Origin: an uncultured Chlamydiae bacterium
Lineage (GTDB): Bacteria; Chlamydiota; Chlamydiia; Chlamydiales; CALBHK01
Length of the DNA: 11,307 bases
Direction: 5' to 3'
Assembly: GCA_937894565.1 (NCBI GenBank)
Contig: CALBHK010000340.1
Span: 1 to 11,307 of the forward strand
Shown here: positions 1-4,861 of the stretch, in pieces
Layout: each line of letters begins with the position of its first letter
Position numbering within the stretch: the stretch's first letter is position 1
The notes under the pieces: model-generated
The model's input: only the letters and a program-made list of their open reading frames with translations
What the model was told of the DNA's origin: nothing
The model's database searches: none
Translations under genes and position numbers: made by a program

Positions 1-111
1 GGTCAACCCTTTTGCAAAGCGTTCCGTTTCAATGGAGGTGACAAAGCCATAAGGATAGCTGTTTTTGCTGCGCTCTTCCATTGTTTCTGCTGCTGTTTTT
101 TCAAGTAACAT
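1..111 (-). CDS. sufB: SufB N-terminus, Fe-S cluster assembly scaffold (partial)
   Basis: The minus strand from an ATG at 111-109 is open through the left window edge and gives 37 residues. The segment YPYGFVTSIETERFAKGL (residues 19-36) matches the conserved SufB N-terminus, which usually reads Y-x-YGFVTDIET-x-x-x-x-KGL. SufB forms the SufBCD scaffold that assembles iron-sulfur clusters in the cytoplasm; in chlamydiae sufB heads a sufB-C-D-S cluster, so sufC would be expected further left. A weak Shine-Dalgarno (AAGG) sits just before the ATG, and a near-consensus promoter lies about 30 bp upstream. Only the first tenth of the protein is visible, so intactness cannot be judged. The family call rests on this one motif plus the nearby pbp2. 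Confidence 0.85.
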   Translation of the reverse strand, partial: MLLEKTAAETMEERSKNSYPYGFVTSIETERFAKGLT

Positions 112-142
112 GCCTTATTTCCATAGTCTCAATAAAGAGGGA

Positions 143-171
143 ATTTTACATTTTAAAATTTTAAGTGTCAA
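143..171 (-). promoter_or_regulatory. Sigma70/sigma66-type promoter of sufB
   Basis: On the minus strand a perfect -35 TTGACA (171-166) is followed by a 17-nt AT-rich spacer (165-149) and a -10 TAAAAT (148-143, 5 of 6 matches). The predicted transcription start is near 136, giving a 5' leader of about 25 nt before the sufB ATG at 111. This is the best promoter in the window. I see no clear repressor palindrome overlapping it. Confidence 0.8.
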
Positions 172-248
172 TAGGATAGGAGAAAAATGGCTTTCATAGA
201 ACGCCCCAGTTTTGGTTGATGTCTTAATTGTGTGCTTTTGTCTTTATA

Positions 249-515
249 TTAAAACAGCTCAGAGTGAGAGCCGATTCTCTCTAAATAAACAATCTCGCCG
301 TCATAGCGATAAATCAACAATACATCGGGAGTGATGTGACACTCTCGATGATAAACGTAATTTCCCACTAAATCATGATCTCTGTTTTTTTCAGGGAGTT
401 TCTTTTCATTTACAAGAAGGTCGATGATTTCTTCTAATTTTTCCTGAATCTTTTTATCGTGTTTGAATCTTTTTAAATCTCGTTTGAATTGCGTTACCGC
501 TTTTAATCTAAACAC
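249..515 (-). CDS. yafQ: YafQ-family type II toxin (mRNA interferase)
   Basis: This 88-residue protein belongs to the RelE/YafQ ribosome-dependent endoribonuclease fold, which cleaves mRNA in translating ribosomes and is neutralised by the antitoxin encoded just upstream. A gapless alignment to E. coli YafQ with an offset of 3 places H47, H60, D64, R80, H84 and F88 on YafQ H50, H63, D67, R83, H87 and F91, so the active-site set is present. YafQ W68 is replaced by V65. The reading frame is open up to 572, but the GTG at 515-513 gives the normal family length and starts 8 nt inside the antitoxin's last codons (GTGTTTAG). This suggests translational coupling; a GGGG sits about 10 nt before the GTG. 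The start is the least certain point. Confidence 0.85.
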   Translation of the reverse strand: MFRLKAVTQFKRDLKRFKHDKKIQEKLEEIIDLLVNEKKLPEKNRDHDLVGNYVYHRECHITPDVLLIYRYDGEIVYLERIGSHSELF

Positions 516-780
516 TTCGATCGATCCCCATTTTCTCCCAGAAATCGTCAATGGAATCACACTCGATACCACCGCCTTCTTCTGCCTCTTTCATCGCAGC
601 AAGAGTTTTTTTGTTAGGAGTTTTTTTATTAACAGGGAAATCCTTTCTCAAATAAGAAAGAATAAACTCGCTTAAATTCATATGGGCTTTTTCAGCCAAC
701 ATTTTAATGTAAAGCCTCTCATCATAAGAACAGGTAATAGTAACCTTTGCTTGATGTTCGGCATGAGATTGAGCTCCCAT
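508..780 (-). CDS. RelB/DinJ-like ribbon-helix-helix antitoxin
   Basis: This 90-residue protein is the first gene of the toxin-antitoxin operon. Residues 12-46 fit a ribbon-helix-helix DNA-binding fold: a short beta strand (KVTITCS), helix A (about 19-34) and helix B (NLSEFILSYL). The C-terminal third (about 55-88), with NKKTLAAMKEAEEGG followed by DSIDDFWEKMG, resembles the toxin-wrapping tail of RelB/DinJ antitoxins. It should bind the YafQ toxin and repress its own promoter. A strong Shine-Dalgarno GAGGAGG lies 5 nt before the ATG, stronger than anything before the toxin, in line with antitoxin being made in excess. Its stop codon overlaps the toxin start by 8 nt. Whether it is closer to DinJ or RelB cannot be settled by eye. 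Confidence 0.85.
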   Translation of the reverse strand: MGAQSHAEHQAKVTITCSYDERLYIKMLAEKAHMNLSEFILSYLRKDFPVNKKTPNKKTLAAMKEAEEGGGIECDSIDDFWEKMGIDRSV

Positions 781-793
781 AAATACCTCCTCG

Positions 794-829
794 GTTATAT
801 CTTAAATATAACATAACGCTGGCATTATG
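794..829. promoter_or_regulatory. Tandem palindromes, likely toxin-antitoxin operator
   Basis: Two abutting inverted repeats lie over the operon promoter. The first (794-812) is GTTATAT-CTTAA-ATATAAC with perfect 7-bp arms, overlapping the -10 box. The second (812-829), CATAACGCTGGCATTATG, is palindromic apart from one mismatched pair and the centre, and fills the -10/-35 spacer. Ribbon-helix-helix antitoxins commonly bind paired palindromes at such positions, so autorepression by the antitoxin/toxin complex is the expected role. The sequence symmetry is seen directly; the function is inferred. Confidence 0.65.
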
Positions 830-833
830 GCAA
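805..833 (-). promoter_or_regulatory. Promoter of the toxin-antitoxin operon
   Basis: On the minus strand TTGCCA (833-828) and TATATT (810-805) each match the consensus at 5 of 6 positions and are separated by exactly 17 nt. Transcription would start near 798, about 18 nt before the antitoxin ATG, with the GAGGAGG ribosome-binding site within that leader. Confidence 0.7.
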
Positions 834-840
834 TCCTAAA

Positions 841-1183
841 TTGCATGATTGCATAAAATCAGTCGGTTACAATTTGTTTACAAGTAGAGATAGTTTAGCT
901 AAGCTTGTTCACAAGCCATTGCGAAGATGTTTTTTACAAACAAAAGTTCGGGTACTCTTAGTAAGTGAAGAGGCCATCTGCCTTCAAATACGTCGTTCAC
1001 CTGCTCTAAGGCTTTGGTCAAAGGAAATAATTACAAAAAACATCAAGCCGCGTATTCCCCGTACTTTTAATAAGTAGACTTCTTGTTCAGGTCTACCGAA
1101 CATGATTGGAGAATTAAATTTATTTTTTCTTAATAATTATAGTCCATAATGTTGGTATGTAACAATTTAAATGGTGAGGCTTT
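841..1183. other. 343-bp region without a convincing gene
   Basis: Between the toxin-antitoxin promoter and the next gene I see no tRNA, rRNA or recognisable coding sequence. A 78-codon frame (841-1077, plus strand) has no Shine-Dalgarno, an Arg-rich unusual composition and no family resemblance. A minus-strand frame at about 903-1030 is equally open but unrecognised. There is a small inverted repeat, GTAGAC (1074-1079) and GTCTAC (1091-1096), with an 11-nt loop. The stretch could be decayed coding DNA, but there is no positive evidence. The last 40 bp must carry the promoter of the 1184 gene. Confidence 0.5.
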
Positions 1184-1600
1184 ATGACGTTAGTTCTTAA
1201 TTATGAAAATCCTGAAGTTGCAACATTGGACACAACAAGCTGGATTATGCTAAAGACTGAGAGGGTCTTGTCTAAGATTGCGGTAGTTCCGGGCGTTGGA
1301 CTCGCGGCAGGAGCGTTGAAAATGGCTCTGGGTGTAGTGCAGATTTTCGCAAGCTTGATCACGTCAGGGATTTTCGGAGCACTCTCATGTTGTTGCAAAA
1401 AAGAGTTCTTTGGTGGATGTGCTGAGATGAGTCTTGTTCACTTGAAAAATGGCGCAGGAAATATATTGGCCGGATTTGTAGAAGCACTTCCTATTGTGGG
1501 AACCGTCTACTTTTTTGTTAGAGATAGAGGTAACAATGGTACTGATTATGATCGTCAGCACGATAAGCCCGAGTGCATGAGATATCCAATTATTACTTAA
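1184..1600 (+). CDS. Small hydrophobic membrane protein, Inc-like, function unknown
   Basis: This 138-residue protein starts at an ATG preceded by GGTGAGG at 4 nt. A long hydrophobic stretch at about residues 29-71 (around VVPGVGLAAGALKMALGVVQ) could form a membrane hairpin. A Cys cluster (CCCKK, 69-73) follows, then a second hydrophobic segment (91-112, ending GFVEALPIVGTVYFFV) and a short polar tail. There is no signal peptide. Closely spaced hydrophobic pairs are the hallmark of chlamydial inclusion-membrane (Inc) proteins, and I have the impression of similar small families in environmental chlamydiae, but no family name can be assigned. An Inc-like or other host-membrane role is an inference from topology only. 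The gene is monocistronic: a strong terminator follows 10 bp after the stop. Confidence 0.7.
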   Translation: MTLVLNYENPEVATLDTTSWIMLKTERVLSKIAVVPGVGLAAGALKMALGVVQIFASLITSGIFGALSCCCKKEFFGGCAEMSLVHLKNGAGNILAGFVEALPIVGTVYFFVRDRGNNGTDYDRQHDKPECMRYPIIT

Positions 1601-1610
1601 ATAAATTATT

Positions 1611-1660
1611 AAAAAACATTGCAATAAGCTTTTATTAAGCTCATTGCAATGTTTTTTTTA
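1611..1660. terminator. Strong bidirectional intrinsic terminator
   Basis: A 19-bp stem with a single mismatch (arms 1613-1631 and 1637-1655, core ACATTGCAAT pairing with ATTGCAATGT) closes a 5-nt loop. It is preceded by an A-run and followed by eight T residues (1652-1659). It ends transcription of the 1184 gene, and the flanking A and T tracts would let it work in the opposite direction too. Confidence 0.92.
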
Positions 1661-1713
1661 ATTGATTTTTTATTTCTTGTTTAAATTTTTAAATAATCTT
1701 AATATTTGTACCG

Positions 1714-1752
1714 TATAATTAAAGTAGATTATAATTAATTGGAGAATCTTTT
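1714..1752 (+). promoter_or_regulatory. Possible -10 elements and ribosome-binding site of the 1753 gene
   Basis: Two exact TATAAT hexamers occur at 1714-1719 and 1730-1735 in very AT-rich DNA, followed by GGAGA (1741-1745) 7 nt before the ATG. No good -35 box accompanies either hexamer. The 1714 element fits better, because a start from the 1730 element would fall inside the ribosome-binding site. Confidence 0.35.
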
Positions 1753-3693
1753 ATGGCATTAGGAGTGATTGGATCTGCCTGTCATAGGTTTGTGCAATTT
1801 CTTACCCGAGCACATAAAAAACAAGAAAAAGCAGTATTACAGGCGGCTAAAACTATCTTTAAGCAGATGGATGAGAGCTGTGTATCTCACGACTGGAAAG
1901 CACATGAAGTGGATGGCTTTCAAGGGCCCTTATATGATCTGCTTAAACCCAAAGAAAGACAGATATTTGATCACAAAGCGGTTGCTCTCAATTATAGAAC
2001 AAGCGCTATCTCAAAAAATAAAGAGAGAGAACTTTCAGAAGAGTTGAAAGAGTTAGCTCTTGCATGGAAAAGCAAGCATCACTTCAGTTTAGGCAATACT
2101 CTGACATCTGTGGATCTTCGCAATTTACAGCATGCCGAAAGATATGAAGAATTTATAGCTCTGATCAAAGATCCGAATAATAAAGAATTAAGAGAGCTCT
2201 TCTTTAAATGGGTTTTGCGTGATCATGGCTCTGTACGTAATTTTGTTCTTCTGCCCGATCTTTATAAAAAAATCAATGACTGCGGACTTGATCCTCGTTT
2301 AGGCAAATTTAAGATGAAGCGCCAAGAGAGGATAATACTGGATGGTCAAAAAAGAGAAGAAGATAAAATTTTCAAAATAGAGGGCAATGTTGCCTCTTTA
2401 GCCTATGTAAATGCTAACGATGAAAAGCAGTGGGTAAAGCTTAGTGATGAACAGCATATGCTATTTAGCCAAGAAAAGGCAGCCTCTGTTGAACATGTTT
2501 TTCAACAGTTGGCCGGTAAAAAAACCAATGTGATGGGTAATTTTGAAGTTTTTGAAAAAGGCGTGCATTTTTGGTCGACTAACAAATGGGAAAAGCTGGG
2601 CGCAAAAATAGATCTTGATCAAGATGAATGGTGGAAGCAGCTTCCCGTTTTTGAGTCCTATACTTTAGAAGAAGCTCAAAAAATAGCCCCCAATTTAGAT
2701 GGCAATAATTGGGGGGTGCGCGTGGTAGGATCGTGTAAGAGCTCCAAAATTGAATTTGCCGACAACCACGCCTATAAAGTGCTTTTAATTCCTAATGAAA
2801 ATGGGGGTTATAACGCCTATCCCATCGGTACATTTGTAAAAAAATTCCCCAATGGCACTTTCCAAAGATTAGCTTTTTTAACTAAGACAGTGGAAGGCGA
2901 TTTACACTATTTGGATCAAAATGAATACTTAAGTGTTCGTAGACGTGAGGGAACAACATTTATCATCAGCCCTGATAAAGGCAAAGATTATATGGATCTT
3001 CAACGCCGTAAATTGCGTATGTCACTAGACAGAAATCCTTTTGCCGGAAATGAGAAAGCTGAATTTAGCAAAAATTTTAATGCCAGACGCTTGCAGGAGA
3101 TAAAGAATTATGCTGCCAAGTTGTCCGAAAAACTTGATATTGATACGAAAGGAATTAATAGTTTAAATATCGATCTGGAAAGTGAAAATTTTTATTATGA
3201 GCTTAGAGCTCAAGTGGGAGAGCTTATTTTTTCTAATGACGCTTATATAAATGGGAGCGTGAAAAAAGTTCTTATTAATAAAATTAAAAACGATCAGGAA
3301 AAGTATCATAGAATAATGAACGAACACATCTATGCCTTTAACATAGCCGTTTATTCTTGCGCGTGGAATGTACAGGAAGAATTGGAAGAGATTTTTGGTA
3401 AAGAATCAGAGGGCGGCCAAATCCCTAATCTTTTTCGTGTTAGAGTGATTGATACAGATCCGCCTTCTATTCTTAAACCCGTGATCTTTTTAGGAAAGAT
3501 CATGCCCACAGTCTATATTAGAGCTATAGGATTTTTAATGGGATCCTGGAGAAGTTTAAAGGTCACAACAGAAGGCAGATCTCTATATCGTTCCATGAGA
3601 AAAAACTTTATCAAGGGTGAAATCTATTCTCCCTCCGTTTTGAACAAGAACCTGCGTGAAGGATCAATGCATAGAGAATACGTGATGCAGTGA
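1753..3693 (+). CDS. 646-residue protein of unknown function (possible effector)
   Basis: I do not recognise this protein. The start is supported by GGAGA at 7 nt. It has no signal peptide and no clear transmembrane helix; the most hydrophobic part is near the C-terminus (574-598). The first 200 residues are charged and helix-rich. The middle (about 205-410) looks like a beta-rich domain with many aromatics. Its most structured block is 318-360: NNWGVRVVGSC, then DNHAYKVLLIP, then GGYNAYPIGTF. This carries a Cys (328) and His (339) that could be catalytic, though nothing proves it. Residues 415-560 return to charged helices. The terminator before it, the lack of an operon partner and the location among orphans suggest a lineage-specific gene. 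Secretion as an effector is possible but not shown. Confidence 0.75.
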   Translation: MALGVIGSACHRFVQFLTRAHKKQEKAVLQAAKTIFKQMDESCVSHDWKAHEVDGFQGPLYDLLKPKERQIFDHKAVALNYRTSAISKNKERELSEELKELALAWKSKHHFSLGNTLTSVDLRNLQHAERYEEFIALIKDPNNKELRELFFKWVLRDHGSVRNFVLLPDLYKKINDCGLDPRLGKFKMKRQERIILDGQKREEDKIFKIEGNVASLAYVNANDEKQWVKLSDEQHMLFSQEKAASVEHVFQQLAGKKTNVMGNFEVFEKGVHFWSTNKWEKLGAKIDLDQDEWWKQLPVFESYTLEEAQKIAPNLDGNNWGVRVVGSCKSSKIEFADNHAYKVLLIPNENGGYNAYPIGTFVKKFPNGTFQRLAFLTKTVEGDLHYLDQNEYLSVRRREGTTFIISPDKGKDYMDLQRRKLRMSLDRNPFAGNEKAEFSKNFNARRLQEIKNYAAKLSEKLDIDTKGINSLNIDLESENFYYELRAQVGELIFSNDAYINGSVKKVLINKIKNDQEKYHRIMNEHIYAFNIAVYSCAWNVQEELEEIFGKESEGGQIPNLFRVRVIDTDPPSILKPVIFLGKIMPTVYIRAIGFLMGSWRSLKVTTEGRSLYRSMRKNFIKGEIYSPSVLNKNLREGSMHREYVMQ

Positions 3694-3712
3694 TCATGCA
3701 ACGAAAGAGGGA

Positions 3713-3815
3713 GCTAACCGCAGAGCCGCAAAGTACGCTGAGGAAACGCAGAGAAAAAAAAGAAAAACAGGATGGGCAGGATCGGCTTCCCAAATGCTTT
3801 GGGGGCCGGCAGGAT
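3713..3815 (+). repeat. Composite short-repeat block with GC hairpin
   Basis: Just after the 1753 gene come four degenerate copies of GCAGAG (3720-3725 GCAGAG, 3728-3733 GCAAAG, 3737-3742 GCTGAG, 3748-3753 GCAGAG), then an A-rich stretch and three CAGGAT copies (3768-3773, 3777-3782, 3810-3815). Between the last two CAGGAT copies lies a hairpin: CGGCT (3783-3787) and CCCAAA (3789-3794) pair with TTTGGG and GGCCG (3798-3808) around a TGC loop with one bulge. GCAGAG-type and CAGGAT-type arrays recur in intergenic regions of unrelated bacteria; their origin is unknown to me. The spacing is too irregular, and the units too short, for a CRISPR. The hairpin lacks a T-run, so it is a poor terminator. 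Confidence 0.6.
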
Positions 3816-3858
3816 AAAGACGCAACATATGATTAATCGCTGTCTTTTTTTAACAACA

Positions 3859-3921
3859 AGACCGGTCCCGTACGTATGGTGGTGTGGGAGGAGGGGGTCT
3901 TATGACCTCCTCCTAATCGAT
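3859..3921 (+). mobile_element. Group II intron 3' end remnant (part of domain V plus domain VI)
   Basis: CCCGTACGTATGGTGGTGTG (3867-3886) resembles the 3' strand of domain V of bacterial group II introns, which commonly reads CGTACGTACGGTGGTGTG. It runs into a domain VI-like hairpin, GGAGGAGG...GGTC-TTAT-GACC...CCTCC (about 3887-3913), and ends with CCTAATCGAT (3912-3921), close to the usual intron terminus CCTACTCGAY. The 5' strand of domain V (expected to resemble ACCACCATA) is absent, as are the catalytic domains and the reverse transcriptase gene. The element is therefore a 5'-truncated, splice-incompetent scar. The identification is from remembered consensus, not a search. Confidence 0.6.
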
Positions 3922-3944
3922 TTCAGTAGTTAACGGAGCCTTTC

Positions 3945-4643
3945 TTATTCTTTATCTTCTTTTTTATTTTCTTCATCTTTTTTCTTATTTTCATCATGTT
4001 CATTAGATAAAACTGTGACACAAGTAGTGAATCCTCCTATAATTAGGTTCTGACCCCATTCCTTACATAAAGGAATTGGTAATGAGTATAAGAAAATGCC
4101 GCATAAACTCATTACTACGCCGCAAATTAATAAGGTGGGCAAGTCTTTTTCTTCTTCAGTTTTATCTTCTTTTTTGTATTCATTTGAACCTAATAAATAA
4201 AGTTGAGCATCTTCGAATGATATGTTTTCCATTTCCATAATCTGCTGGACATCACAAAGTCTTTTGTTTTGCTTTTTCTCTTCTTTTTTGACTTTATCTT
4301 TGATGATTTTTGTAGCGCTGGATGGAAGAACTTGTCCTAATTTTTTAAATTCTTTTTCTACTTCCTTAAGACATTTTCCTATATCAAATTCGATTCCATA
4401 AGCCATTTGAATTTCTCTTTTGATTTCTACCAGATATTGAATGGTTTTTTTGCTGTCTCCTTTTCCTTGGCTCTTGATTAATTTTTCTATTAATCGTTCT
4501 AATTTTGCTATGAAAATTACATCACCTAGACCATATTGTGAAGGATAAATAATCTGTCCATGAGTTTGATTTATCGTAAAAATAGAAAGTAACCCAACAA
4601 GAATAAAATTGCACAGCCTCTTATTATATCTCCCGTAAAACAT
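3945..4643 (-). CDS. Secreted/membrane orphan protein with C-terminal hydrophobic pair
   Basis: The frame is open from 4682, but the ATG at 4643 is preferred: GGAGG (4655-4651) lies 7 nt upstream, and the product then begins with a classical signal peptide. The mature length is about 203 of 232 residues. Residues 1-29 show a basic start, a hydrophobic core (LCNFILVGLLSIFTI) and a plausible THG cleavage site. Residues 40-150 are charged and helical (for example LERLIEKLIK). Two membrane segments follow at about 168-193 and 197-213, then a very acidic and lysine-rich tail (214-232). I believe similar signal-peptide plus hydrophobic-pair proteins occur as paralogues in environmental chlamydiae, but I cannot name the family. 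It lies downstream of pbp2 on the same strand but 218 bp away, so it is probably transcribed separately. Confidence 0.72.
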   Translation of the reverse strand: MFYGRYNKRLCNFILVGLLSIFTINQTHGQIIYPSQYGLGDVIFIAKLERLIEKLIKSQGKGDSKKTIQYLVEIKREIQMAYGIEFDIGKCLKEVEKEFKKLGQVLPSSATKIIKDKVKKEEKKQNKRLCDVQQIMEMENISFEDAQLYLLGSNEYKKEDKTEEEKDLPTLLICGVVMSLCGIFLYSLPIPLCKEWGQNLIIGGFTTCVTVLSNEHDENKKKDEENKKEDKE

Positions 4644-4796
4644 TCCAAATCCTCCATTTGAATTTTTCCATTTTCTTTGCAAATTTTTTTGAAAAAAGAA
4701 TTAGCTATACATCTTTTTAAAATCCAGCTCGTGAAAAAAAAGCAAAACATTTTTGTTAAAAAAATTATTTGATCCATGTTCTTTTTTTTGTTTGAA

Positions 4797-4817
4797 CTAT
4801 CGTTTACAGAATGATAG
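4797..4817. other. Inverted repeat between pbp2 and the next minus-strand gene
   Basis: CTATCGTT (4797-4804) and AATGATAG (4810-4817) form an 8-bp stem with one mismatch and a 5-nt loop, 45 bp past the pbp2 stop. In the direction of pbp2 transcription it is not followed by a T-run, so it is at best a weak terminator. It may instead be a chance feature of AT-rich DNA. Confidence 0.3.
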
Positions 4818-4861
4818 GGTAAATACTAAAAGAAAATCAACACTTTATTTTATGATTCCTT

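Noticed and set aside
463..675. 70-codon plus-strand frame opposite the toxin-antitoxin genes
   Set aside because: It is antisense to well-supported antitoxin and toxin coding sequence and has no recognisable product.
841..1077. 78-codon plus-strand frame
   Set aside because: It has no ribosome-binding site, Arg-rich unusual codons and no family resemblance. Reported only as a region without a convincing gene.
3713..3760. Possible CRISPR array from repeated GCAGAG units
   Set aside because: Units are 6 nt, degenerate and 8-11 nt apart, with no spacers and no cas genes.
3783..3808. GC hairpin as an intrinsic terminator for the 1753 gene
   Set aside because: It is a good stem but has no T-run on its 3' side, and it sits inside the repeat block.
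4571..4777. 68-codon minus-strand frame overlapping the start of the secreted orphan
   Set aside because: It overlaps the signal-peptide region in another frame, has no Shine-Dalgarno, and is a low-complexity Phe/Lys-rich translation of AT-rich DNA.
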